A stretch of DNA of 64,000 nt from Ruminococcus sp. (GCA_017410265.1 JAFQRC010000004.1:1-64000), one strand, 5' to 3'; shown: positions 18,188 to 27,228, counted from the first letter of the stretch. Notes: a model not told the origin generated them from the letters alone. Made by a program: numbers and translations.

Positions 18188-18598
18188 ATGAAAAGCGATA
18201 AAGCCATGAGAAGAATGATTTTGAGTATCGCGTGGATTCTTGTCGGCGCGGTGATATCTGTGTTGAGTATTTTTGAGATGCTGGACAGCTTTTGGAGCGG
18301 ATTCGGCGGAGCTCTCGTCGCGGTGGGAATTTTACAACTTGTAAGACATATTCGTTATCGCACAAATGAGGATTACAAAGAGAAAATAGACACAGAAGTA
18401 AACGATGAGAGAAATAAGTTTATATCAAGTCAGGCGTGGGCTTGGACAGGATATATCTTTGTCTTGTGTGCTGCTGTCGGAGCGATTGTTTTCAAAATTA
18501 TGGGCAAAGATGAGCTGTGCTCTCTGTGTGCAACAGCGATTTGCCTGATGGCAGTTATTTACCTTGTATCTTATATGATACTAAAACGCAAATACTAA
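18188..18598 (+). CDS. Four-helix membrane protein paired with the XRE regulator
   Basis: 136 residues with four predicted transmembrane segments (about 11-29, 35-52, 83-103 and 111-131) and a charged loop with NDERNKFIS between helices 2 and 3. This loop and the XRE-plus-membrane layout are common in Clostridia, but the role is unknown. GGAGG ribosome site; nine bases after the regulator stop, so one operon. A terminator follows directly. Confidence 0.8.
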   Translation: MKSDKAMRRMILSIAWILVGAVISVLSIFEMLDSFWSGFGGALVAVGILQLVRHIRYRTNEDYKEKIDTEVNDERNKFISSQAWAWTGYIFVLCAAVGAIVFKIMGKDELCSLCATAICLMAVIYLVSYMILKRKY

Positions 18599-18602
18599 CG
18601 AT

Positions 18603-18645
18603 AAAGGGGGCAACTTTTCAGAGTGATGCCCCTTTTATTTTTTGT
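18603..18645 (+). terminator. Terminator after the XRE-membrane operon
   Basis: AAAGGGG..GCA pairs with TGCCCCTTT with one bulge, followed by TATTTTTT. Confidence 0.85.
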
Positions 18646-18691
18646 GCTTTGAGTGTATAATCTTATATGTAAATAATTTGAGGTGAACTCT

Positions 18692-18820
18692 ATGAAAAAG
18701 AAAATTATAGTTTTTGCACTTTTGATTTTGCTGTGTATTTCACTTTTCGGTTGCAGTAAGAGCGTCGAAATAATCGGCGGAGCAGACGGAGAAACGAATA
18801 TATTTGTCGAGAAAAAGTAA
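18692..18820 (+). CDS. Tiny lipoprotein with an IIGGADG motif
   Basis: 42 residues, too short for most gene callers. It has a clear ribosome site (GAGGTGAA), a lipoprotein signal (MKKKIIVFAL...LFGCSK, Cys at 21) and a mature part of about 22 residues containing IIGGADGETNIFVEKK. The motif resembles the IGGADGPTAIF stretch of sodium-pumping decarboxylase beta subunits, but the remaining protein is missing, so no pump activity is possible. Similar short lipoproteins occur in Clostridia as far as I recall. It is nine bases upstream of the YjbR-type gene, probably in one transcript (TATAAT at 18656-18661). Function unknown. Confidence 0.75.
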   Translation: MKKKIIVFALLILLCISLFGCSKSVEIIGGADGETNIFVEKK

Positions 18821-18829
18821 GGGATTAAT

Positions 18830-19186
18830 ATGACTCAAGCTCAAGGGATAATAGAATATATTGAAAATGAATACAAAGACAAAGCAGAATATCTCTTTGA
18901 AACAAGTGACACAGCGGTTTTTCGAAAAGGTGAGCGTAAAAAGTGGTACGCTGTGATTATGACGATTTCAAAAAGAAAGCTCGGGTTAAACAGCGATGAT
19001 ATGTCAGAAGTGCTCAATGTCAAGCTCAATCCGAACGAGATAGCTTTACTCACAGACAGAGTATCGTATTTTCCTGCGTATCATATGAACAAAAAACACT
19101 GGTGTACTATTTTACTTGATGGCACGCTTGAAACTGATGAAATCTGTTATAGAATAGGTCAAAGCTATAATTTAGTTAAAGGATAA
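18830..19186 (+). CDS. MmcQ/YjbR family protein
   Basis: 118 residues, the typical size of the YjbR double-wing fold. Visible family features are KWYAVIM in the middle, LNVKLNP, and the C-terminal FPAYHMNKKHWCTILLDG with the conserved HMNK/HW. Members are presumed DNA-binding or scaffold proteins without a defined biochemical role. AAGGGA precedes the ATG, nine bases after the tiny lipoprotein. Confidence 0.88.
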   Translation: MTQAQGIIEYIENEYKDKAEYLFETSDTAVFRKGERKKWYAVIMTISKRKLGLNSDDMSEVLNVKLNPNEIALLTDRVSYFPAYHMNKKHWCTILLDGTLETDEICYRIGQSYNLVKG

Positions 19187-19235
19187 AATCTTTTATTTTG
19201 ATTAAAATAATACTAAAAATTTATTGGTGGTTTAT

Positions 19236-20171
19236 TTGATTTTAGTTTCTTTATTACTTGTTAGTATAGCGGTGCTTTGTGCCGCTTACTATGTGTACCG
19301 CGTAGCTTTTTACTCTCGTAAAAAGGGGCAGGGAGATGTTTATGCTATTCCGCCCGGTGAGCAGTATCAGCCACATAAAAGTGATATGCTTAGTCTTATT
19401 GATAAGATTGTTGAAAGAGAATATGTTGATGTTTACACTACCTCGTTTGACGGCTTAAAGCTTCACGGAAGATACTACCATGTAAAAGACGGTGCTCCGC
19501 TTAATATCGGCTTTCACGGCTATAGGGCTACTGCTTTGCGCGATTTTTGTGTGGGAGCAAATGAGAGCTTGAAAAGAGGGCACAACCTGTTGCTTATAGA
19601 CCAGCGGGGTCAGGGAGGTAGCGAAGGACATACTATCACAATGGGAATAAAAGAGCACCGTGATGTGCTAAGCTGGGTAGAGTTTGCGAATGAAAAATTC
19701 GGCAGTGATACAAAGATTATCCTCTACGGGGTGTCTATGGGAGCAGCGTCTGTTGTTATGTCAACTGCACTTGATTTACCACAGAATGTTTCAGGAGTTA
19801 TCGCAGATTGCCCGTACAATGCGCCTAAGGATATTTTACTGAGCGTTGCTAAGCAGGATATGGGTATCAGTAAAAAACTCGCCTATCCGTTTATATGGCT
19901 GGCAGCACGGATTTTCGGCGGATTTGATGTTAACGCAATTACCTGTAAAGATGCAGTGAAAAACTCGAAAATCCCTGTGCTGATTCTCCACGGAGAGGAC
20001 GACCGCTATGTGCCGTGTGAAATGAGCGAGGAGATTCAGCGTGCCAATGAAGATAAAGTTGAGCGCTATACTTTTCCTCTGGCGGGTCACGGAATTAGCT
20101 TTTTTTCTGATAAGGAGCGATACCGCGAAATAACCGAGGAGTTTTTTGAGCTGTGTTCTAAAGACAAGTGA
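19236..20171 (+). CDS. Membrane-anchored alpha/beta hydrolase
   Basis: 311 residues from a TTG at 19236, preferred because GGTGG (19226-19230) is the only ribosome site; starts at 19224 or 19227 lack one. One N-terminal transmembrane helix (about 1-22) anchors the domain. Catalytic residues are visible: nucleophile Ser in YGVSMGAAS, Asp in HGEDDRYVP, His in AGHGISFF; an oxyanion-type HGYRA comes earlier. This resembles the BAAT/YqkD-like hydrolases whose substrates are unknown. A terminator follows. Confidence 0.85.
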   Translation: MILVSLLLVSIAVLCAAYYVYRVAFYSRKKGQGDVYAIPPGEQYQPHKSDMLSLIDKIVEREYVDVYTTSFDGLKLHGRYYHVKDGAPLNIGFHGYRATALRDFCVGANESLKRGHNLLLIDQRGQGGSEGHTITMGIKEHRDVLSWVEFANEKFGSDTKIILYGVSMGAASVVMSTALDLPQNVSGVIADCPYNAPKDILLSVAKQDMGISKKLAYPFIWLAARIFGGFDVNAITCKDAVKNSKIPVLILHGEDDRYVPCEMSEEIQRANEDKVERYTFPLAGHGISFFSDKERYREITEEFFELCSKDK

Positions 20172-20183
20172 ATATAAAATAAG

Positions 20184-20216
20184 AAGACAGCGAGATAAAT
20201 TTTCGCTGTCTTTTTT
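20184..20216 (+). terminator. Terminator after the alpha/beta hydrolase gene
   Basis: AAGACAGCGA and TCGCTGTCTT with a 9-base loop, followed by TTTT. Confidence 0.9.
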
Positions 20217-20315
20217 GCTATATAAACCTAAAGTGCTTTTGTTAGTTTTGTATATATGCTTGTTAGTTTTGCACAAAGTGGGTGTTGTAGAATTATTCAA
20301 TCGGTCGAACTTTTG

Positions 20316-20343
20316 TTGAGGGGTATCATTTTTATTGTATAAT
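20316..20343 (+). promoter_or_regulatory. Promoter of the EF-G-like gene
   Basis: TTGAGG and TATAAT with a 16-base spacer; leader about 95 bases. No other structure was seen in 20217-20444. Confidence 0.6.
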
Positions 20344-20444
20344 TTGTCCATTTATAATATAATTAAAAGGTGTTCACGGGTTAAGTTGTGTAAAATGACC
20401 GAAAAGGCATTTTTCAGCACCCATAATGAAAGGAGTTGTTTTTT

Positions 20445-22520
20445 ATGAAACAATATGACGCTAAACACATTTTAAATATCGCTATGGCAGGTCACTCGGG
20501 CGCAGGTAAGACCTCTGTTGCTGAGGCTATGCTTTATCTTGCTAAGGCTTCTGACAGACTCGGTAAGATTTCAGACGGAAACACAATGCTCGACTACGAC
20601 GCTGAAGAAATAAAGAGAAAGGTATCAGTACTTACAGCAATCGCTCCTGTAGAGTGGAAGAATATGAAGATTAACCTCATCGACACTCCTGGTCTTTTCG
20701 ACTTTGAGGGTGGTATCTGCGAGGGTTATCGTGCCGCTGAAACTGCTATGATCGTTGTATCTGCTAAGGACGGCATCAATGTTGGTACAGAAAAAGCTGT
20801 TAAAGCTGCTAACAAAGCCGGTCTTACTAAGATTTTCTTTGTAAACGGTGTTTGTGACGAGGATGCTCGTTTCTACCGTGTTCTTGAGGACTTAAAGTCT
20901 ACATTCGGTCCATCTGTATGTCCTGTTATCGTTCCTCATATCGAGAACGGTCAGGCTAATACATACATCAACCTTTTTGAGTACAAGGCTTACACATATG
21001 ATAAGTCAGGTAACGCTACTCCATCTGATATTTTACCTGAGATGGGTGACAGACTTGAGGGTTTGAGAGAAGCTATCAAAGAAGCTGTTGCTGAAACTTC
21101 CGAAGAGCTTATGGAAAAGTTCTTTGAAGGCGAAGAGTTCACACCGGACGAGATTATCCTCGGTGTTGCACAGGGTGTAAAGGACGGCACTCTCTGTCCT
21201 GTATTCTGTGGTGACGCTCATTCTACATTCGGTATTGAGCAGTTCTTGAATTCTCTTTCATGGCTTGCTCCTACTGCTGCTGACAAGGGTGCAGAAGTTG
21301 CTGTTGATGTAAACGGCGACCCTGTTGATATCACTGTTAACGAAGCTGGTGCTACTGCCGCTGTTGTATTCAAGACAGTTGCTGACCCATTCGTTGGTAA
21401 GCTTTCATACTTCAAGGTTGTTTCGGGTAAGGTTTCTACCGAAACTCCACTTGTTAATATGCGTACAGGCAAGGAAGAGCGTATCACTAAGGTATTAACA
21501 GTCAAGGGTAAGAAGCAGGAAGACGCTTCATACATCGGCGCAGGTGACATCGGCGCTATTCCAAAGCTTTCTTCTACTATCACAGGCGACACACTTTGTG
21601 CTCCTACCCGTAGAGTTATCTTAGAGGGCGTAGCTTATCCTGCACCATCTTTCTCAATGGCTATGTATCCAAAGAAGAAGGGCGAGGAAGATAAGGTTGC
21701 TCAGGGTCTCGTCAGACTAGCTGAAGAAGACCCTACTATCAAATTTGTAAACAACGCTGAAACTAAGGAAATGGTAGTTTCAGGTATGGGCGAACAGCAT
21801 CTTGATGTTGTTGTTTCAAAGCTCAAGAATAAATTCAATGTTGAAGTTGAGTTAAAACAGCCAAAGGTTGCATACAGAGAAACTATCCGTTCAACATCCG
21901 ATGTTCAGGGCCGTCACAAGAAGCAGTCCGGCGGTTCTGGTCAGTTTGGTGATGTATGGATTAAGTTTGAGCCATGCGATTGCGATTCACTTGAATTCGA
22001 AGTTCAGGTTGTCGGCGGTTCTGTTCCAAAGCAGTTCTATCCTGCAGTTGAAAAGGGTCTCAGAGATTCTATCAAGAAGGGTCCTTTAGCTGGCTATCCG
22101 GTAGTAGGCGTTAAGGCTATTCTCCACGATGGTTCTTCTCACCCTGTTGACTCTAACGAAATGGCGTTCAAAATGGCAGCTCAGATTGCGTTCAAGAACG
22201 GTATTCCACAGGCAAGACCTACTCTGCTTGAGCCTATCGGTGCACTCAAGGCTAATGTTCCTGATGCTAACATGGGCGATATCATGGGCGAGGTTAACAA
22301 GCGCAGAGGTAGAGTGCTCGGTATGAATGTGGGCGAAGACGGTATGCAGATTGTTGAAGCTGAAGTTCCAATGGCTGAGATGGCTGACTTCTCCGTTTAT
22401 ATGCGTCAGGTAACTCAGGGCAGAGGCTCATACAGCTTTGAATTTGAGAGATATGAGGACGCTCCTGCTCAGGTATCATCAAAGGTTATCGAAGAAGCAA
22501 AAGCAAATATGGAAGATTGA
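20445..22520 (+). CDS. EF-G-like translational GTPase with degenerate G motifs
   Basis: 691 residues from the ATG at 20445, nine bases after AGGAG; an in-frame TTG at 20436 lies within that site. Domain order follows EF-G (G domain, II, III, IV, V). G1 is intact (GHSGAGKTS, 15-23). G3 reads DTPGLFDF, so the catalytic His of canonical DTPGHVDF is Leu. Where NKxD should be, the protein has NGVCDED (134-140), so the guanine-specifying Lys and Asp are absent. It belongs to the EF-G paralog group (EF-G2-like) rather than the housekeeping EF-G. It may bind nucleotide differently or act in ribosome maintenance. Strong own promoter and terminator. Confidence 0.9.
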   Translation: MKQYDAKHILNIAMAGHSGAGKTSVAEAMLYLAKASDRLGKISDGNTMLDYDAEEIKRKVSVLTAIAPVEWKNMKINLIDTPGLFDFEGGICEGYRAAETAMIVVSAKDGINVGTEKAVKAANKAGLTKIFFVNGVCDEDARFYRVLEDLKSTFGPSVCPVIVPHIENGQANTYINLFEYKAYTYDKSGNATPSDILPEMGDRLEGLREAIKEAVAETSEELMEKFFEGEEFTPDEIILGVAQGVKDGTLCPVFCGDAHSTFGIEQFLNSLSWLAPTAADKGAEVAVDVNGDPVDITVNEAGATAAVVFKTVADPFVGKLSYFKVVSGKVSTETPLVNMRTGKEERITKVLTVKGKKQEDASYIGAGDIGAIPKLSSTITGDTLCAPTRRVILEGVAYPAPSFSMAMYPKKKGEEDKVAQGLVRLAEEDPTIKFVNNAETKEMVVSGMGEQHLDVVVSKLKNKFNVEVELKQPKVAYRETIRSTSDVQGRHKKQSGGSGQFGDVWIKFEPCDCDSLEFEVQVVGGSVPKQFYPAVEKGLRDSIKKGPLAGYPVVGVKAILHDGSSHPVDSNEMAFKMAAQIAFKNGIPQARPTLLEPIGALKANVPDANMGDIMGEVNKRRGRVLGMNVGEDGMQIVEAEVPMAEMADFSVYMRQVTQGRGSYSFEFERYEDAPAQVSSKVIEEAKANMED

Positions 22521-22551
22521 TAATATATTGTTAAGCAATTAATTTCCTATA

Positions 22552-22590
22552 AAAGCACCCGAACTGTAAAAGCTCGGGTGCTTTGCTGTA
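22552..22590 (+). terminator. Terminator of the EF-G-like gene
   Basis: AAAGCACCCGA pairs perfectly with TCGGGTGCTTT. Confidence 0.88.
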
Positions 22591-22598
22591 CATAAAAA

Positions 22599-22627
22599 AC
22601 CGCGTGTGCTGAGTGAGCACACGCGGT
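22599..22627 (-). terminator. Terminator of the glycolytic operon
   Basis: ACCGCGTGTGCT and AGCACACGCGGT form a perfect 12-bp stem. On the minus strand it is followed by TTTTTT. It lies about 170 bases beyond the gpmI stop, with the repeat at 22640-22813 in between. Confidence 0.85.
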
Positions 22628-22639
22628 AAATTGTTGTGT

Positions 22640-22813
22640 TTATTGGTACTGCGTACGGGGATATCACGCTTCGCTTACCTACGCAACTCTTACGATTTTC
22701 TACTGTTCCTCTGTCTCTTGCTAAAATCAAGGAATGAATTAAATTCTTGATTTTGTAACGCGAGACCTCGATCACTTTGAAAATCGTAAGGCTTCGGTAC
22801 TCAGCGCTTAATA
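22640..22813 (+). repeat. Imperfect-palindromic repeat element, copy 1
   Basis: It begins GGTACTGCGTACGG and ends GGCTTCGGTACTCAGCGC then TTAATAA. Inside, CTTACGATTTTC (22689-22700) and GAAAATCGTAAG (22779-22790) are a perfect 12-bp inverted pair enclosing a second stem AAAATCAAG/CTTGATTTT. The ends match the copy at 63175-63327. The right end includes the last codons and stop of gpmI. Confidence 0.8.
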
Positions 22814-24318
22814 AGTGACTTACCTGTCATTTCTTCAGGCTGAGGAAGCTCTAAAATCTCAAGCATGGTAGGAGCAATATCAGCAAGACAGCCGCCACTT
22901 CTTAACTCGCAATCTTTACCAACCACAACGAAAGGAACAGGGTTAGTTGTATGAGCAGTGAACGGTGAACCGTCTACATCGTACATTCTGTCAGCGTTGC
23001 CGTGGTCGGCTGTAATGAGCGAAATACCGCCCATTTCAGAAACTGCATCTGTGACAGCCTGGACGCCCTTGTCAACAGCTTCAACAGCAGCAACTGCTGC
23101 TTCAAAAATACCTGTGTGACCAACCATATCGCAGTTAGCAAAGTTTAAGATAACAACATCGAATTTGCCGCTCTTTATAGCTTCAACGCATTTGTCGGTA
23201 ACCTCGTAAGCGCTCATATGAGGCTGGAGGTCGTATGTTGCAACCTTCGGAGAAGCGACTAAAATTCTGTCCTCGCCCTCGTACTGTTTCTCAACACCGC
23301 CGTTGAAGAAGAATGTTACATGAGCGTACTTCTCTGTTTCAGCGATTCGAAGCTGAGTTTTGCCCATCTTTGAGAGATACTCGCCTAAGGTGTTAGTAAG
23401 GCTCTGTGGCTTGAACGCAATCTCAACATTAGGCATAGTAGCATCGTACTGTGTCATACAAACATAGGTGAGAGGGAAGAAGCCGTTTCTTCTCTCAAAG
23501 CCTGAGAAGTCAGGGTCTACGAATGTACGGGTGATTTCTCTCGCTCTGTCAGGGCGGAAGTTGAAGAATACAACCGAGTCACCTGCAGAGATTCTCTTTG
23601 TGCCATCGATAACAGTAGGGATAACGAACTCGTCTGTTACATCGTTTTCGTAAGACTTAGCGACAGCGTCAACAGCGCAAGCATTGTGTTCGCCCTCGCC
23701 GTAAACCATAGCGGCGTAAGCTTTTTCTACACGCTCGAAGCGATTATCTCTGTCCATAGCGTAGTATCTGCCCATAACTGAAGCGATTTTACCAACGCCA
23801 ATCTGAGCCATTTTCTCGATACACTCTGCGACGAAGTCCTTACCACTTGACGGAGGAACATCTCTGCCGTCTAAGAAAGCGTGAACAAAAACATCAGTTA
23901 AGCCCTTCTTCTTCGCCATCTCGAGAATGCCGTAGAGATGAGTGTTGTGTGAGTGAACACCGCCGTTAGAAAGCAGACCGAAAAGGTGAAGTGAAGTACC
24001 GTTATTAAGCGCGTTATCCATAGCGAGGTTAAGTGCCTCGTTGTTAAAGAAATCACCGTCGTTGATAGACTTAGTGATTCTTGTTAACTCCTGATAAACG
24101 ATACGACCAGCACCCATATTGGTGTGACCAACCTCAGAGTTGCCCATCTGACCATCTGGCAGACCAACATCCATGCCTGATGCACCAATCTGTGTGATAG
24201 GATTCTCAGAGAAAATCTTATCAAGAGCAGGAGTGTCGGCAGCAGCGATAGCGTTACCGTCAACAGGCGCTATGCCGAAGCCGTCCATAATAATTAAAGC
24301 AAGTGGTTTCTTAGCCAT
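22801..24318 (-). CDS. gpmI: Phosphoglycerate mutase, cofactor-independent
   Basis: 505 residues from the ATG at 24318 (GAGGAT upstream); the longer open frame runs antisense-free into tpiA but has no homology. The catalytic Ser lies in GNSEVGHTNMGAG, with metal ligands in LITADHGNADRM and the N-terminal IMDGFG. It interconverts 3- and 2-phosphoglycerate with manganese, without 2,3-bisphosphoglycerate. Last gene of pgk-tpiA-gpmI. Its final codons (IKR, stop) fall within the end of a repeat element, so the element may have replaced the original 3' end. Confidence 0.97.
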   Translation of the reverse strand: MAKKPLALIIMDGFGIAPVDGNAIAAADTPALDKIFSENPITQIGASGMDVGLPDGQMGNSEVGHTNMGAGRIVYQELTRITKSINDGDFFNNEALNLAMDNALNNGTSLHLFGLLSNGGVHSHNTHLYGILEMAKKKGLTDVFVHAFLDGRDVPPSSGKDFVAECIEKMAQIGVGKIASVMGRYYAMDRDNRFERVEKAYAAMVYGEGEHNACAVDAVAKSYENDVTDEFVIPTVIDGTKRISAGDSVVFFNFRPDRAREITRTFVDPDFSGFERRNGFFPLTYVCMTQYDATMPNVEIAFKPQSLTNTLGEYLSKMGKTQLRIAETEKYAHVTFFFNGGVEKQYEGEDRILVASPKVATYDLQPHMSAYEVTDKCVEAIKSGKFDVVILNFANCDMVGHTGIFEAAVAAVEAVDKGVQAVTDAVSEMGGISLITADHGNADRMYDVDGSPFTAHTTNPVPFVVVGKDCELRSGGCLADIAPTMLEILELPQPEEMTGKSLIKR

Positions 24319-24343
24319 TTTTTTATCCTCTCGAAATGTGTAA

Positions 24344-25111
24344 TTAAACGCTTGCGGCTTTAACGATAGCAGCGAATTTCTCAGCAACGAGTGAAGCACC
24401 GCCGATGAGACCGCCGTCAACATTCTCTTTTGAGAGAAGCTCAGCGGCATTTGCGTCGTTCATAGAACCGCCGTACTGGATAGTAACAGCCTGAGCACAT
24501 TTTTCACAGTAGAGGTCAGCGAGTACATTTCTGATGATAGCGCAAACTTCCTCAGCCTGGTCTGCTGTAGCTGTAAGACCTGTGCCGATAGCCCATACAG
24601 GCTCGTATGCGATAACGATTTTAGAAAGCTCTTCTGCTGTTACGCCCTGAAGTGCAACCTTTGTCTGGAGAGATACTGTTTCAGCAGTGATGCCCTGCTC
24701 ACGCTCACAAAGGAGTTCGCCAACGCAGAGGATAACTGTTAAACCTGCATCAAGTGCAGCTCTTACTCTCTTGTTAACTGTAACATCAGTCTCGCCGAAA
24801 TACTGTCTGCGCTCTGAGTGACCGATGATAACATACTCGATACCCATAGCTTTGAGCATTTCTGCAGAGATTTCGCCTGTGAAAGCGCCACTCTTTTCCC
24901 AGTGGCAGTTTTCAGCACCGATTTTAACATTAGTGCCCTGAGTAGCTTCAAGTGCAACCTGTAAATCTACATATGGAACGCAAGCGATAACCTCGCAATC
25001 AGCGTCTTTTACGAGTGGAGTAATCTGAGAAAGAAGCTCTTTAGCTTCTGCTGGTGTTTTGTTCATTTTCCAGTTGCCGGCAATGATAGCCTTTCTTACT
25101 GCTTTGTTCAT
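24344..25111 (-). CDS. tpiA: Triosephosphate isomerase
   Basis: 255 residues. The catalytic His is in IGHSERRQYFGE and the catalytic Glu in AYEPVWAIGTG; the N-terminal KMN supplies the active-site Asn-Lys, and the phosphate-binding GGS/GGAS motifs end the protein. It equilibrates dihydroxyacetone phosphate and glyceraldehyde 3-phosphate. GAGGTAAT precedes the ATG. Middle gene of the glycolytic operon; gpmI begins 25 bases downstream. Confidence 0.98.
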   Translation of the reverse strand: MNKAVRKAIIAGNWKMNKTPAEAKELLSQITPLVKDADCEVIACVPYVDLQVALEATQGTNVKIGAENCHWEKSGAFTGEISAEMLKAMGIEYVIIGHSERRQYFGETDVTVNKRVRAALDAGLTVILCVGELLCEREQGITAETVSLQTKVALQGVTAEELSKIVIAYEPVWAIGTGLTATADQAEEVCAIIRNVLADLYCEKCAQAVTIQYGGSMNDANAAELLSKENVDGGLIGGASLVAEKFAAIVKAASV

Positions 25112-25151
25112 TTTTATTACCTCTTTATCTGAATATAGTTTTTCAAATTTA

Positions 25152-25173
25152 AGGGCGGAACTAAGTCCGCCCT
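25152..25173 (-). other. Intercistronic hairpin between pgk and tpiA
   Basis: AGGGCGGA and TCCGCCCT form an 8-bp GC-rich stem with a 6-base loop. On the minus strand only TTAAATTTG follows, so it is more likely an mRNA processing or partial-attenuation site than a full terminator. Confidence 0.6.
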
Positions 25174-25189
25174 ATCGTGTGAATATAAA

Positions 25190-26398
25190 TTATTTGTCGC
25201 CGATAGCTGCGATACCAGGAAGAACTTTACCCTCAAGGTATTCAAGAGAAGCGCCACCACCAGTAGAGATGTGGCTCATCTTGTCAGCAAAGCCGAGGTT
25301 GATAACAGCAGCAGCAGAGTCACCGCCACCGATGATTGTTGTAGCGTCTGTCTCAGCGAGAGCCTGAGCAACAGAGATAGTACCCTTAGCAAAGCACTCG
25401 TTTTCGAAAACGCCCATAGGACCGTTCCATACAACAGTCTTAGCTGATTTTACAGCGTCAGCGTAGATTTCCTGAGTCTTAGGACCGATATCAAGACCCA
25501 TGATGTCAGCAGGAATTTCGCCTGTAGCGAAAACTTCTGTATCTACAGGAGCGTCGATTGGGTCAGGGAAGTTCTTTGTGCATACAGCGTCAACAGGGAG
25601 TAAGAGCTGCTTGCCTAAATCTTCAGCCTTCTTGATCATCTCGCGGCAGTAGTCGAGCTTAGTGTCATCAACGAGAGAAGTACCAACTTCCTTGCCGAGC
25701 GCCTTAGCAAATGTGTAAGACATACCGCCACCGATGATGAGTGTGTCACACTTGTCAAGGAGGTTAGAGATAACATTGAGTTTATCAGCAACCTTAGCAC
25801 CGCCAAGGATAGCAACGAATGGTCTTACAGGAGCTTCAACAGCGTTGCCGAGGTAGTCGATTTCCTTCTGCATGAGGTAACCAACAGCAGTTTCTTTGAT
25901 GAGCTCTGTAACACCAACAGTTGAGCAGTGAGCTCTATGTGAAGAACCGAAAGCGTCCATTACAAAGCAGTCAGCTAAAGATGCAAGCTCTGACTTAAAT
26001 GGCTCGAGGTTCTTTGTTTCTTCTTTTCTGAAACGTGTGTTCTGAAGGAGAACTACATCGCCGTCTTTCATTTGAGCGACAGCCTTTTTAGCGTTCTCGC
26101 CAACAACCTCATCATCGTTAGCAAAAACAACCTCTTTGCCTAAAAGCTCAGAGAGTCTTACAGCAACAGGAGCTAAAGAGAACTTCTCTTCAGGGCCGTT
26201 CTTTGGCTTGCCGAGATGTGAACAGAGGATAAGCTTACCACCATCTGCTAAAATCTTCTTGATTGTGTCGAGAGCAGCAGTGATTCTGTTATCGTTAGTG
26301 ATAACGCCGTCTTTGAGTGGTACGTTGAAGTCGCAACGGCAGAGAACTCTCTTACCGCTAAAGTTGATGTCGTCAACAGTGTACTTGTTGAGTTTCAT
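25190..26398 (-). CDS. pgk: Phosphoglycerate kinase
   Basis: 402 residues. The N-terminal signature [15 protein letters not shown] binds 3-phosphoglycerate, LCSHLGKPK follows, and the C-terminal nucleotide half has GGDSAAAV and [13 protein letters not shown]. It makes ATP from 1,3-bisphosphoglycerate. First gene of the minus-strand glycolytic operon with a promoter at 26470-26498. GAPDH and enolase are not in the window. Confidence 0.98.
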   Translation of the reverse strand: MKLNKYTVDDINFSGKRVLCRCDFNVPLKDGVITNDNRITAALDTIKKILADGGKLILCSHLGKPKNGPEEKFSLAPVAVRLSELLGKEVVFANDDEVVGENAKKAVAQMKDGDVVLLQNTRFRKEETKNLEPFKSELASLADCFVMDAFGSSHRAHCSTVGVTELIKETAVGYLMQKEIDYLGNAVEAPVRPFVAILGGAKVADKLNVISNLLDKCDTLIIGGGMSYTFAKALGKEVGTSLVDDTKLDYCREMIKKAEDLGKQLLLPVDAVCTKNFPDPIDAPVDTEVFATGEIPADIMGLDIGPKTQEIYADAVKSAKTVVWNGPMGVFENECFAKGTISVAQALAETDATTIIGGGDSAAAVINLGFADKMSHISTGGGASLEYLEGKVLPGIAAIGDK

Positions 26399-26469
26399 AA
26401 GTAATCATCCTTTCAGAATATATTGAAATTTTGAAAAATATTGCCAAATTTCTACATGTTAATTATATA

Positions 26470-26498
26470 ACAATAATATACGCGTTTTCAATAGTCAA
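26470..26498 (-). promoter_or_regulatory. Promoter of pgk-tpiA-gpmI
   Basis: On the minus strand TTGACT and TATTGT are 17 bases apart; leader about 65 bases. Confidence 0.65.
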
Positions 26499-26598
26499 AA
26501 ACACTAATATTTTACCCATAATTTCATACAATTATATCACAATAAGAGTGAATGAAAAACTTTGACTAAATACAGGCTGATATAACGGTAAATTGTAG

Positions 26599-26617
26599 GG
26601 GCGACCACTGGTCGTCC
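26599..26617. other. Short hairpin downstream of trmL
   Basis: GGGCGACC and GGTCGTCC around ACT form an 8-bp stem (one G-U). There is no T-run on the minus strand; it may be a short dispersed repeat or trmL mRNA end. Confidence 0.4.
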
Positions 26618-26656
26618 ACAGTTGAAAAACAGGCTTAAATTAAAGAAAAAAACATC

Positions 26657-27154
26657 TCACCAAGTGTGATTGTGGAGCTGTCCTTCTCCTAGAAGTGACG
26701 GATATTCCCACTGTCTGAGCACTTCGTAGGTAGCGATAGCGACTGCGTTTGAAAGGTTTAGCGAACGCGCTTCTTCTATCATCGGAATTCTTACACAGCT
26801 TTCGCGGTTTTGAAGCAACAGTTCTTCGTCGAGCCCCTTGGTTTCTTTTCCAAAGACAAGATACGCCCCGTCAGGGTAGCTTACATCTGAGTGGCGGTGC
26901 AGTGCTTTTGTTGTGAAAAAGAAAAACTGCTTGCCCTTATTTTTTTCGAAAAACTCCTCCTGATTTTCGTAGTATGTGATGTCTAAATACTGCCAGTAGT
27001 CGAGTCCTGCGCGTTTTAAGTGTTTGTCGTTTATCTCAAAGCCGAATGGTTTCACAAGATGAAGTCTTGCGCCCGTTGCAGCACAGGTACGGGAAATATT
27101 GCCCGTGTTCTGCGGAATTTCCGGCTCTATGAGTACGATATTTAATTCTGCCAA
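26657..27154 (-). CDS. trmL: tRNA (cytidine(34)-2'-O)-methyltransferase TrmL
   Basis: 165 residues from a TTG at 27154, seven bases after GAGGTG. SPOUT-fold signatures are visible: PEIPQNTGNISRTCAATG at the N-terminus, LVFGKETKGL, and RIPM...RSLNLSNAVAIATYE forming the knotted SAM site. It 2'-O-methylates the wobble base of tRNA-Leu species. Length is typical. Divergent from the small gene at 27229. Confidence 0.95.
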   Translation of the reverse strand: MAELNIVLIEPEIPQNTGNISRTCAATGARLHLVKPFGFEINDKHLKRAGLDYWQYLDITYYENQEEFFEKNKGKQFFFFTTKALHRHSDVSYPDGAYLVFGKETKGLDEELLLQNRESCVRIPMIEEARSLNLSNAVAIATYEVLRQWEYPSLLGEGQLHNHTW

Positions 27155-27228
27155 AAGTTATCACCTCTAACTTATTTTAAAATGGAGATAGTATTATTGC
27201 AAGTCTTTTTTGAAATGGAGGTATTATT

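Noticed and set aside
18692-18820. Fragment of an oxaloacetate decarboxylase beta subunit gene
   Set aside because: It has its own ribosome site and lipoprotein signal and no flanking decarboxylase sequence, so it is not a broken large gene.
22539-22775. 79-codon minus-strand frame after the EF-G-like gene
   Set aside because: It runs through two terminators and the repeat element and has no ribosome site.
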